A stretch of DNA of 34,809 bases from Clostridiales bacterium (lineage in GTDB: Bacteria; Bacillota; Clostridia; Christensenellales; Aristaeellaceae), in contig JAAYIN010000106.1 in the NCBI GenBank assembly GCA_012523405.1, positions 1 to 34,809 on the forward strand. Direction: 5' to 3'. Of the stretch, positions 23,903-32,501 are shown piece after piece. Both the position numbers and the translations under genes were made by a program. Within the stretch, counting starts at the first letter, position 1. The number at the start of each line of letters is the position of its first letter. Under the pieces are notes generated by a model. It saw only the letters and a program-made list of their open reading frames with translations, made no database searches and was not told the origin of the DNA.

Positions 23903-25594
23903 ATGACTCAACATAAACAGAAACGCGATATACGATGGCTGTTGTCACTTTTACCGATTATCATTTTTATTGCTAGTCTTGCCTTTTCTTGGTTTACTGC
24001 CTATCACTACTCGGCCAATATCCTTGATAGCGATGCATCAAGTGAAATGATTCTAGCGAAGATGCTGTCTGAAAACAACTCCATTCTATCCACCGATTGG
24101 ATATACTCCAATGAGCTGCGGGTCATTCACACAAATCTGGTATTCGCTCCATTATTCAAAATTTTTACCGATTGGCATACGGTAAGATTTGTTGGTATTT
24201 TGATTATGCAATCGATCTATCTGCTATCATATTATTTCTTGTGCCGCCAGTTAAAGGTAAGCAGACGCTCATTCTTCCTGACCGCTGCTATTCTGATCCT
24301 TCCCTATAGCATTGCTTATGGACGGATCGTCCTTTATCATAATCACTATTTGATGACGATTACCATGGGATTCCTTCTGTCCGGATTGTATTTGTCGATT
24401 CTTGATCGTTGGAAAAACAAGGACAAACGCTTGTCTCTAGGAATTCGGATAACATTATTGCTGACCATTTCCCTTCTATCCGGTCTTAATGGCGTTCGTT
24501 CGCTAGTCGTTACCATTGCTCCTATGTTTTTAACATCATTCATCATTCTTTTGCAAGATGAATCCAACTTGGATTCATCACAAGGCATTGCTTTTCTTGA
24601 GAAATGGAAAGGCGTCATCTTAACGCTCGGCATGTGCGTATTCTCTGTTATTGGTTATTTAATCAACAGCAAGGTTTTTCAGCAGATTTATTCATTTAGA
24701 TCTTACGATGATGCTACGCTTGGATTCAATAATGCCGAGAACTCCAGTCAAGCAGTTCTTGGGCTCTTATCGCAATTTGGTTATCAAGCTTCAAGACCGC
24801 TATTCTCAATTGGCGGAATCGTTGCTTTAGCAGGGTTGATGGCAGCGATATATATTGTTGGTCAGGGTATTTCCACTGTGTTTTCCAAATCAAGAATCAC
24901 ATCCCAGAATGCTAGCGTTCAATTCGCTGGTGTATTGTTTGTTGCTTCAGTTGGTGTGATGATCATGAGCTTTTGCCTCGAGTTTGGAGAAAAACACTAT
25001 TTGCTCTATCTCATCCCAGTTGCTGTTTTAGCTATTCCTTTCGTCGCTGTTTTAATGGATCAAACCGCTAGCTCTGATCCAGTCCCAACAAAGCATTCTG
25101 CAAAAGGTGTTTTACTTGGCGTTGTTTTTCTCTCGCTCTTTGCCAATGGTCTTTATGGAAATGCCTATTTCCTTCATCCCGACAAAGTCAAGGGGACATA
25201 CAATGGGCTTGGAATGCAAGACGTAAATATGGTAAATAAGCTAAGTAACGTTGTAGACTTCTTAGAGTCAGAGAATTATACACTTGGTTATTCGACATTT
25301 TGGACATGCAATATCATTACAGAAATGACCAATGGGAAAATCAACATGGCTGCCATTCAGGTTGATGCAGAAAATCAACGCGTTTATCATTACGATTGGC
25401 TTACAGCTAAGCATTTTCAAGATGAATCCTTCGTTGAAGAACAAAAGGTATTTGCACTATTAACTGATGTTCAGAGCAAAACCGTTCTGGAAACGACTAT
25501 GTATGATTATGCTGTATTGGTTTATGATGATGGAAATTACAATATATACGATTTTGACTTTCCAGTGGCACCCTATTATGCGATGAGTGAATAA
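23903..25594 (+). CDS. Polytopic membrane protein, GT-C glycosyltransferase-like
   Basis: 563 residues with about ten or more hydrophobic segments spread from residue 13 to about 425 (for example LLSLLPIIIFIASLAFSWF at 13-31), then a C-terminal soluble domain of about 130 residues. The first outer loop after TM1 carries acidic residues in NILDSDASSEM (about 39-49), the arrangement seen in GT-C transferases of the PMT/ArnT/YfhO type that use polyprenyl-phosphate sugars. No close family is recognised, so substrate and role (surface glycan or lipid modification) are inference. ATG after GAAGGGAT. It has its own promoter and no obvious partner genes nearby. Confidence 0.78.
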   Translation: MTQHKQKRDIRWLLSLLPIIIFIASLAFSWFTAYHYSANILDSDASSEMILAKMLSENNSILSTDWIYSNELRVIHTNLVFAPLFKIFTDWHTVRFVGILIMQSIYLLSYYFLCRQLKVSRRSFFLTAAILILPYSIAYGRIVLYHNHYLMTITMGFLLSGLYLSILDRWKNKDKRLSLGIRITLLLTISLLSGLNGVRSLVVTIAPMFLTSFIILLQDESNLDSSQGIAFLEKWKGVILTLGMCVFSVIGYLINSKVFQQIYSFRSYDDATLGFNNAENSSQAVLGLLSQFGYQASRPLFSIGGIVALAGLMAAIYIVGQGISTVFSKSRITSQNASVQFAGVLFVASVGVMIMSFCLEFGEKHYLLYLIPVAVLAIPFVAVLMDQTASSDPVPTKHSAKGVLLGVVFLSLFANGLYGNAYFLHPDKVKGTYNGLGMQDVNMVNKLSNVVDFLESENYTLGYSTFWTCNIITEMTNGKINMAAIQVDAENQRVYHYDWLTAKHFQDESFVEEQKVFALLTDVQSKTVLETTMYDYAVLVYDDGNYNIYDFDFPVAPYYAMSE

Positions 25595-25634
25595 ACAGAC
25601 CATTTCTTTTCACGTTTTGTTCACTGCTTGTCTC

Positions 25635-25663
25635 TTGCATTCCCTATTTAAACATATTATAAT
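25635..25663 (+). promoter_or_regulatory. Promoter for the cyclophilin pair
   Basis: TTGCAT (25635-25640), exactly 17 bases, then TATAAT (25658-25663), about 50 bases before the first cyclophilin ATG. Confidence 0.68.
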
Positions 25664-25711
25664 CATTGAGAGCATTGATAAAGAGGTGCGGAATTTGGAA
25701 AGGATTTGCAT

Positions 25712-26368
25712 ATGCCAAAAATTGATGGGGTCATAAAACGACGTAACCCTGTTTTTAAAATCGTGATGGAAACAGATGCAGTCATTCTTGGTGAGCTTTT
25801 CCCCCTTTATGCTCCGCAAGCCGTAGGCAATTTCATTTCTCTGGCAAATGAAGGTTTTTATGATGGGCTTTCGTTTCACCGCTGCATTCAGGGTTTCATT
25901 GCACAGGCAGGGAAAGCGAACCCGTCCCAGACGCTGCCCTACTGCATCACAGGCGAGTTTGAGTTCAACTCCTACAAGCATGGTCTGCTAACGCATGAAT
26001 ATGGCAGCCTTTGCATGGCACGCGGCGGTCATTATAATTCTGCAAGCTCTGAATTCTTCATCGTTACGACTGAGGATGAGCGCGAACTCCAATGTCTAAA
26101 TGGCGCATATGCCATCTTTGGCAAGGTTTATGAAGGCATGAGAATTATCGAAGCCATCTCATCTGTGGAAACAGATCAAAACGACAAGCCGATTTACCTT
26201 CAAAACATCCGGCGAATCCGAGTTGAAACCTTCAAACAAACCTATCCATTTACAAAGATTCCCCCACCCACATCCGATGTCAACATTCCAGTTGTGAAAC
26301 ATCGCAAAAAGGGTAATCATAAATCATCACATGAAAACAAGAAGAAAGAAGGAATTTCTGATGGCTAA
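25712..26368 (+). CDS. Divergent cyclophilin-type peptidyl-prolyl isomerase with basic tail
   Basis: Cyclophilin-like domain in residues 12-180: GELFPLYAPQAVGNFISLAN, SFHRCIQGFIAQAG (54-67) with the catalytic arginine Arg57, SSEFFIVTT (112-120), GAYAIFGKVYEGM (131-143). Several positions depart from the norm: the FMIQGG loop reads FIAQAG, the G-rich GTGTGNPGY loop is replaced by NPSQTLPY, and SQFF is SEFF. Residues 181-218 form a proline then Lys/His-rich basic tail. Activity may be reduced, or specificity changed. ATG at 25712 follows GGAAAGGA and is preferred to the TTG at 25706. The stop overlaps the next cyclophilin start. Confidence 0.88.
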   Translation: MPKIDGVIKRRNPVFKIVMETDAVILGELFPLYAPQAVGNFISLANEGFYDGLSFHRCIQGFIAQAGKANPSQTLPYCITGEFEFNSYKHGLLTHEYGSLCMARGGHYNSASSEFFIVTTEDERELQCLNGAYAIFGKVYEGMRIIEAISSVETDQNDKPIYLQNIRRIRVETFKQTYPFTKIPPPTSDVNIPVVKHRKKGNHKSSHENKKKEGISDG

Positions 26369-26876
26369 TCCCACCTTTACAATCACAACTAAAAATGGCG
26401 GCGTTATGACTGGCGAACTCTACCCCGAAATCGCACCTCAGAGCGTTGGCAACTTTGTATCCCTTGCAAATAGCGGTTTTTACGATGGATTGATTTTTCA
26501 TCGCTGTATTCCCGGTTTCATGATTCAAGGCGGCTGCCCAAGCGGCACAGGCACTGGCAATCCCGGCTATAGCATCAAAGGCGAATTCGCACAAAACGGC
26601 GTGAAAAACGACCTCAAGCACTCCTACGGTGTGCTGAGCATGGCACGCAGCATGATGAAGGATAGCGCCGGATCGCAGTTCTTTATCATGACAAGCGATA
26701 GCCCCCATTTGGATGGATCTTATGCAGCATTCGGAAAAATCCTAACCGGCATGGACGTTGCTGATGCCATCGTTTCACAAAAGGTAGACCGTTCTGATCG
26801 CCCGCTTGAGCCCCAAGTTATCCAGAGCATTCGAGTCGAAACGGACGGCGTTGAATATCCCTTTACTAAATTATAA
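26361..26876 (+). CDS. ppiB: Cyclophilin-type peptidyl-prolyl cis-trans isomerase
   Basis: Cytoplasmic foldase catalysing Xaa-Pro isomerisation. The 171 residues are close to the bacterial PpiB pattern: GELYPEIAPQSVGNFVSLA, IFHRCIPGFMIQGG (45-58) with Arg48, Phe53, Met54 and Gln56, GTGTGNPGYSIKGEF (62-76), GVLSMAR, AGSQFFIMT (103-111), LDGSYAAFGKI. Ending PFTKL is shared with PFTKI of its neighbour, pointing to tandem duplication. ATG at 26361 after AAGGAA; it overlaps the previous stop by 8 bases. Confidence 0.94.
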   Translation: MANPTFTITTKNGGVMTGELYPEIAPQSVGNFVSLANSGFYDGLIFHRCIPGFMIQGGCPSGTGTGNPGYSIKGEFAQNGVKNDLKHSYGVLSMARSMMKDSAGSQFFIMTSDSPHLDGSYAAFGKILTGMDVADAIVSQKVDRSDRPLEPQVIQSIRVETDGVEYPFTKL

Positions 26877-26878
26877 TC

Positions 26879-26920
26879 AAAAGGCGGCGTTGGACGTTTG
26901 TCCTTCTGCCGTTTTTCTTT
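26879..26920 (+). terminator. Terminator after the cyclophilin pair
   Basis: Interrupted stem made of CGGC (26885-26888) with GCCG (26908-26911) and GGAC (26892-26895) with GTCC (26900-26903), then TTTTTCTTT. An internal loop makes it weaker than the other terminators here. Its position supports the downstream TTG start for the U32 gene. Confidence 0.55.
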
Positions 26921-26954
26921 GACTACGATGATCTTATTAGGAAGTGACTATCTC

Positions 26955-29357
26955 TTGAAGCCCATTCAACTCCCAGAGCTACTATCTCCAGCAGGTGACC
27001 TTACCGCTCTTTATGCCGCTGTCAACAGCGGCGCTGATGCGGTCTATTTAGGTTACCAATCCTTTGGCGCACGCGCTTCCGCGACAAACTTTGATGCAGA
27101 AGCACTCGAGAAGGCCGTTAAATTCGCTCATTTTCATCACGTACGCATTCATGCAACCATGAATACCCTTGTGAAGCAAAACGAGTTTGAGGCGGCTTAC
27201 AGCGCGCTGGAGGCGATTTCAAAAGCTGGCGTTGATGCGGTGATCGTTCAGGATATTGGCATTGCTTCCTTGGTCAAGCATTCATTTCCATCCCTCCAAT
27301 TACACGCGAGCACCCAAATGGCACTTTGCAATGCCAGTGGAGTGGGTTTTGCTAAGCAATTTGGCTTTGATCGTGTAGTCTTATCCCGCGAGTGTTCTTT
27401 GGAAGATATTCGGAAAGCATCAGCCTGCGGTATTGAAACAGAAGTATTTGTTCACGGCGCTTTGTGCTCAGCAGTTAGCGGCAGATGCTTAATGTCCTCT
27501 ATGGCAGGCGGCCGCAGCGGAAACCGAGGTCGCTGCGCGCAGCCCTGTCGCCAGCAATTATCACTCGGCACCCTTAACGGAGCACTTCTGTCAACAAAGG
27601 ATCTATGCCTGATCGACGATCTCCCCGCCCTCGTTTCCTCAGGTGTACATTCGCTGAAAATCGAAGGACGATTGAAGAGTCCTGAATACGTAGCGGTTGT
27701 GACAGAAGCTTATCGCCGCGCGCTTGATGACATTGCATCCGGGTCTTTTTCACCTGATGATCCAGCTCGCAGGAACGAACTTCTGCAGATTTATAATCGC
27801 GGCGGATTCACGCGCGGTCATGCAATGGGCGATGAAGATGCATCTCTATGCGCAGCTGCTAGGTCCAGTCATGATGGTGTCGCGCTTGGAACAGTCCTAA
27901 GCCAGCGCGGAAATCTCGCTGCTATTCATGTGCAACGCGATTTAAACGACGGCGATACATTGCAAATCCGAAGCGATCAGGATATTGATCTGCGCTATTC
28001 AGGACATGATGTGAAGGCTGGAGATACTGCCACATTGCGGCTGCGTCCCGATGTACATATTTCAAGCGGTGATTTAATTTCACGCTTGTCAGATGCGAAA
28101 CAGCTTGATCACGCAAGAGCCCACCAGCCAAAACAATACCCGATTACCATGCAAGCGTCGTTTGTTATGGATCAAGAGATGCAGCTTACCATTTCAGATG
28201 GGCAAAACACCGTCACATCCTTCGGTTCAGTCGCAGCAGCCGCTCAAAAACGTGCAGCCACTGCAGCCGATATTGATAAGCAGCTTTCAAAGCTGGGAGA
28301 TACTCCATTTTACTTAGCTGACAAGGACCATTTGCAGATTCAGATTGACGGGTCATTATTTCTGCCTGTTTCAGAGCTGAATGCGCTTCGTAGAGATGCC
28401 GTCACTAAGCTGATAAACGAACGAATCCATCAATTCGAAAAAAGCAACCATTGCGCACGAAATGAGATAACGACTACGTCGCAGAATGATATAAGCTTGC
28501 ACGAATCCCCCATTTCTTCAAGCACTCTGGCTGTTGTATTTTCCGATATAGCACTTGCTTCCGAGCTAAAAGCCCATGGTGCAACCATGCTCATCTATGA
28601 GCCTCAGATATTTACCCCTGTGTCCCTCAATACGGATTTAAGCGGATTGCAAGATCGCATTTGGCTGCGCATTCCACCTCAGCTCTCCCAGCAAACGCTT
28701 CAGGATTCATTGAGTGTTCTGGACAAGCATCAGGATGTGCTAAGCGGGTTGATGCTTGAGAGCGTCGGTCACCTTGGCATAAAAGTACCATTGCCGATCA
28801 TGGCTGGCGAAGGAATCCCGATCACCAACAAGCAGGGAATGACCGCTCTTGCCTCCTCGCAAGCACAGGGATTCGTCCTGTGGCCCGAATGGACAAAATC
28901 CGATCAGGATGATTTAATGCCTATGCGCATGCCTTGCTTGCTCAAAATGTACGGACGCGAGTCTTTGATGCTGCTGAATCATTGTCCGCATCGAGTTGCA
29001 AAAGGGCTTTCCCATAATCGTGCAGATTGCAGCCTTTGCACCAATCAAGATATGACTTGCGGAAAAGAATATGCTGAACTTGTAGATCGAAAAGGATATC
29101 ACTTTCCGCTGCAAAGGACGGTATTTCCAGAAGGTTGCATCATTTCCACCCTTAATTCGTTACCCACCAATTTGTCCAAGTATAATGATGATCGTATCAA
29201 GCTTGGTGCTGGTATGCTGCTTCATTTTACAACCGAGCAAAAGCAAGAACAGCTTGAGCTGACCCAAGCATTTTCAGCATTATTAGATGGACAAACCCAA
29301 TTTATGCCCATCCTAACCAGCGTCACATTCGGACACTGGGCACGTGGCGTAGAATAA
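26955..29357 (+). CDS. U32 peptidase-family protein with DUF3656 (RlhA-like)
   Basis: About 800 residues. The N-terminal U32 domain starts PELLSPAGDLTALYAAVNSG and contains DAVYLGYQSFGARASATNF, the family signature EVFVHGALCSAVSGRCLMS (roughly residues 160-178), GNRGRCAQPCRQ and SLKIEGRLKSPEYVA. The long C-terminal part resembles DUF3656 and ends in a Cys-containing region. U32 proteins of this size (E. coli RlhA) hydroxylate 23S rRNA cytidine rather than act as true collagenases, so RNA modification is the better guess. The start TTG at 26955 follows AGGAAGTGA; an upstream ATG at 26898 would lie inside the terminator hairpin. Followed by mutS2 after 31 bases. Confidence 0.88.
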   Translation: MKPIQLPELLSPAGDLTALYAAVNSGADAVYLGYQSFGARASATNFDAEALEKAVKFAHFHHVRIHATMNTLVKQNEFEAAYSALEAISKAGVDAVIVQDIGIASLVKHSFPSLQLHASTQMALCNASGVGFAKQFGFDRVVLSRECSLEDIRKASACGIETEVFVHGALCSAVSGRCLMSSMAGGRSGNRGRCAQPCRQQLSLGTLNGALLSTKDLCLIDDLPALVSSGVHSLKIEGRLKSPEYVAVVTEAYRRALDDIASGSFSPDDPARRNELLQIYNRGGFTRGHAMGDEDASLCAAARSSHDGVALGTVLSQRGNLAAIHVQRDLNDGDTLQIRSDQDIDLRYSGHDVKAGDTATLRLRPDVHISSGDLISRLSDAKQLDHARAHQPKQYPITMQASFVMDQEMQLTISDGQNTVTSFGSVAAAAQKRAATAADIDKQLSKLGDTPFYLADKDHLQIQIDGSLFLPVSELNALRRDAVTKLINERIHQFEKSNHCARNEITTTSQNDISLHESPISSSTLAVVFSDIALASELKAHGATMLIYEPQIFTPVSLNTDLSGLQDRIWLRIPPQLSQQTLQDSLSVLDKHQDVLSGLMLESVGHLGIKVPLPIMAGEGIPITNKQGMTALASSQAQGFVLWPEWTKSDQDDLMPMRMPCLLKMYGRESLMLLNHCPHRVAKGLSHNRADCSLCTNQDMTCGKEYAELVDRKGYHFPLQRTVFPEGCIISTLNSLPTNLSKYNDDRIKLGAGMLLHFTTEQKQEQLELTQAFSALLDGQTQFMPILTSVTFGHWARGVE

Positions 29358-29388
29358 TGATCATTACATGCCGAAGGGAGCAATATAT

Positions 29389-31743
29389 ATGCAACAAGAT
29401 CGTGCATTGCGCGTATTGGAATTCACCAAAATACGCGAACGCCTTGCCAGCCATGCACTAACCGATATGGGCAGGGAAAAATGCTTAGCCCTCTTCCCCT
29501 ATACCACATTATATGACGTTGAGCATGCGCTCAATGAGACCGAGGAAGCCTCCGTCTTATTAGCTTATCTTGGCGGACAACCTCTGATTGAGTTTATGGA
29601 TGTCCGCGAGCAGCTCACATTAGCGCAAAAAGGCGCTAGCCTCAACCCGCGCGCACTCCTTGACATTTCGGAGTGCTTACGCGCTGCCAGATCGGCAAGA
29701 ACCTCACTTGTGAAAGAACGCGATAATACGCCTATTTTAACAGGCATTGCAAGCCGCTTAACCGCACTTGAGAGCATAGAAAACGAAATCAATAACGCTA
29801 TCTTAAGCGAGGATGAAATCGCAGATCGCGCATCTACTGAACTCTATCAGGTTCGCAGACAGATCCGCAGCGCTAACGAACGCGTACGTGAGAAGCTCAA
29901 TCAGATGATTCGCAGTTCATCCATGTCAAAGTATCTGCAAGACACCATCATCACCATGCGCGGAGATCGTTACTGCATTCCCGTCAAGTCAGAATGCCGA
30001 GGGAACGTCCCCGGACTTGTTCATGACCAAAGCGCAACAGGCGCAACGCTCTTCATTGAGCCAATCGCTGTTGTGGAGCTGGGCAATGACCTAAAGCAAT
30101 TTAGAACCAAGGAACTTCAAGAGATTGCGCGCATTTTGCAGGCCTTGAGTTTTCTCATCATGCCGCATGTAGATTCCATCTTGCTAAACATTCAATTGAT
30201 GGCACATTTGGATTTTGCCTTTGCTAAGGGACTTTTAGCGAAAGACCTTCGCACTTGCCTCCCCAAGATCAACGATCGGGGTTTCATCAAGATTGTGCGC
30301 GGACGTCATCCGCTCATCGACCCCGCCACTGTTGTGCCAAGCGATTTATGGCTAGGCGAAGAATTCACGACGCTTATCATCACAGGTCCTAATACCGGCG
30401 GTAAAACAGTTACCCTCAAAACCGTTGGATTGTTTACCCTCATGGCGCAGGCTGGACTCCATGTGCCTGCTGACATCGGTACAGAGCTTGCCGTCTTTCA
30501 CCATGTATATGCGGACATTGGCGATGAACAGTCGATTGAGCAATCGCTATCCACCTTCTCCTCGCATATGACGAACATCGTTCATATAGTCGAAAATGTA
30601 CAGGATAACGATTTGGTGTTATTTGATGAATTAGGTGCCGGTACTGACCCCACCGAAGGCGCGGCACTGGCGCAGAGCATTCTTACAAGCTTGCTGAAGC
30701 GTAAAATCCGCACCATGGCAACCACCCACTATAGCGAGCTGAAGGCATTCGCGCTGGGTACGCCAGGGATAGAAAATGCCAGTGTTGAGTTTGATGTCGA
30801 ATCGCTTCGACCTACCTTCCGCCTATCAATTGGCATCCCGGGAAAGAGCAATGCATTCGAAATTTCACGCAAGCTCGGTCTTCCAGATTATCTGATTGAT
30901 GACTCAAAAGCACTATTGTCAAAAGATGATATTCGCTTTGAAGACGTCATTGCCAATGCTGAGTATCATCGGCAGATTGCCGAGCGCGAGAGGCAGATGG
31001 CGGAGGATACTCGCAAGGAAACCATCAAGCTTCGCGATGAAGCAGAAAAGCTCCGCAAGGAAATCGAGCAAAGCAAGCTGAAAAGCATGCAAAAGGCGAA
31101 GGAAGAGGCCAAGCGTGTGCTTGAGAATGCAAAGCGAGAAGCCGATGCTATCATCAGCGATTTGAAGGCTATGAAAAAGCAAGCCCAAACCCCTGAGCAT
31201 GAAGTACAAAAGCTTAAAAAGCGCATGGAATCCGGTATTGATGCACTAAGCGAGGGACTCAGCTCTTCAAGTGCAAGCAATTTCACGCCGCCTAAAAAAG
31301 TCAGGATCGGCGAAAGCGTTGAGATTGTGCACCTCAAGACAAAGGGTACCGTGCTCACGCTTCCGGACAATAAGGGCGAGCTTCAGGTTCAAGCGGGAAT
31401 CATTAAGATGAAAACGCATATTAGTCAGCTTCGCATCGTTGCTGATGAAAAGCAGAAGCAAAGCCGAGTATTGAGCAAGATGTCATCAGGAAAACCATCC
31501 GTTTCCATGGAAGTGGATGTACGCGGGATGAATCTTGAAGAAGCGCTGGCATCAGTTGATAACTACCTTGCTGATGCAACCTTAGCCGGGCTCAATGAGG
31601 TTAGCATCATCCATGGAAAAGGCACGGGAATTCTACGCACCGGCATTCAGCGCCATCTGCGCACCCACATGAATGTCCAAAAATATCGTGACGGCATGTA
31701 TGGCGAAGGCGAACATGGTGTCACGATGGTTACATTGAAATAA
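29389..31743 (+). CDS. mutS2: MutS2 (RqcU) ATPase/endonuclease
   Basis: 784 residues. Members bind branched DNA or collided ribosomes and act in ribosome rescue. Layout: N-terminal MutS core, Walker A GPNTGGKTVTLKT (333-345), LVLFDELGAGTDP (409-421), ATTHYSELK (444-452), a charged coiled coil (about 520-620), a KOW-like linker (about 635-680), and the C-terminal Smr nuclease domain with DVRGMNLEEAL (710-720) and IIHGKGTGILR (740-750). The ATG at 29389 is preferred over one seven codons earlier, because AAGGGAG lies between them. All key motifs are intact. It probably shares a transcript with the U32 gene before it and the two-component genes after it (28-base gap). Confidence 0.95.
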   Translation: MQQDRALRVLEFTKIRERLASHALTDMGREKCLALFPYTTLYDVEHALNETEEASVLLAYLGGQPLIEFMDVREQLTLAQKGASLNPRALLDISECLRAARSARTSLVKERDNTPILTGIASRLTALESIENEINNAILSEDEIADRASTELYQVRRQIRSANERVREKLNQMIRSSSMSKYLQDTIITMRGDRYCIPVKSECRGNVPGLVHDQSATGATLFIEPIAVVELGNDLKQFRTKELQEIARILQALSFLIMPHVDSILLNIQLMAHLDFAFAKGLLAKDLRTCLPKINDRGFIKIVRGRHPLIDPATVVPSDLWLGEEFTTLIITGPNTGGKTVTLKTVGLFTLMAQAGLHVPADIGTELAVFHHVYADIGDEQSIEQSLSTFSSHMTNIVHIVENVQDNDLVLFDELGAGTDPTEGAALAQSILTSLLKRKIRTMATTHYSELKAFALGTPGIENASVEFDVESLRPTFRLSIGIPGKSNAFEISRKLGLPDYLIDDSKALLSKDDIRFEDVIANAEYHRQIAERERQMAEDTRKETIKLRDEAEKLRKEIEQSKLKSMQKAKEEAKRVLENAKREADAIISDLKAMKKQAQTPEHEVQKLKKRMESGIDALSEGLSSSSASNFTPPKKVRIGESVEIVHLKTKGTVLTLPDNKGELQVQAGIIKMKTHISQLRIVADEKQKQSRVLSKMSSGKPSVSMEVDVRGMNLEEALASVDNYLADATLAGLNEVSIIHGKGTGILRTGIQRHLRTHMNVQKYRDGMYGEGEHGVTMVTLK

Positions 31744-31771
31744 AAAATAGCCAAAGAAAGAGGTTTTGGCA

Positions 31772-32476
31772 ATGTTTGATAAACAACATATTTTACTGGT
31801 TGATGACGATCCCAATATCAGTCACCTTGTCCGCCTATATCTAGAAAAAGAAGGGTACGACGTAACGGAGTCAGCAAGAGGCGATGATGCACTAGAGGCA
31901 TTCAAGCGCATTTCTCCTGATCTTGTTTTGCTGGATGTAATGCTGCCCGTGATGGACGGTTTGCAAGTTCTCAAAGAAATTCGAAAAACAAGCAAAGTGC
32001 CCGTCATTATGCTTACTGCCAAAGATGAAACCTTCGATAAGGTACTTGGTCTTGAACTTGGCGCGGATGATTACATCACAAAGCCATTTGAGAACAAAGA
32101 AATGGTAGCACGTGTGAAAGCAGTGCTCCGCAGAGCACCGGGCGTTGAGACCAGCGATCAGAATGATGATACGATTCGCTTCCCGCAGCTTACCGTTAGT
32201 TTGGCTCGCTATGAGGTCACCTACGAAGGGCGTGATATCGAAATGCCTCCAAAAGAGCTCGAGGTGCTTTATTACCTTGCAGCACACCCGAATATGGTAT
32301 TCACACGCGAACAGCTTTTAGAGCGTGTTTGGGGCTTTGATTTCTTTGGAGATAGCCGCACAGTCGACGTTCATATCAAGCGCCTGCGTGAAAAGCTCCC
32401 TGAGTGCATCAAATACGGCTGGGAGATTCATACTGTATGGCGTGTAGGATATAAATTTGAATACAAAGCAAGCTAA
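31772..32476 (+). CDS. OmpR/PhoB-family response regulator
   Basis: 234 residues: receiver domain (1-118) with acidic pocket Asp11/Asp12, phospho-acceptor Asp55 in LVLLDVMLP, and Lys104 in YITKPF; then a winged-helix DNA-binding domain (about 135-232) with MPPKELEVLYYLAAHP, TREQLLERVWGFDFFGDSRTVDVHI, WRVGYKFE. Closest by feel to WalR/PhoP-like regulators of Bacillota, but the exact identity is not sure. ATG at 31772 follows AAAGAGG; the in-frame TTG six bases earlier is less likely. It pairs with the kinase that starts 25 bases downstream. Probably controls envelope or phosphate genes. Confidence 0.92.
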   Translation: MFDKQHILLVDDDPNISHLVRLYLEKEGYDVTESARGDDALEAFKRISPDLVLLDVMLPVMDGLQVLKEIRKTSKVPVIMLTAKDETFDKVLGLELGADDYITKPFENKEMVARVKAVLRRAPGVETSDQNDDTIRFPQLTVSLARYEVTYEGRDIEMPPKELEVLYYLAAHPNMVFTREQLLERVWGFDFFGDSRTVDVHIKRLREKLPECIKYGWEIHTVWRVGYKFEYKAS

Positions 32477-32501
32477 GTAGGAAAGGCGGTCAAGTTCACA
32501 C

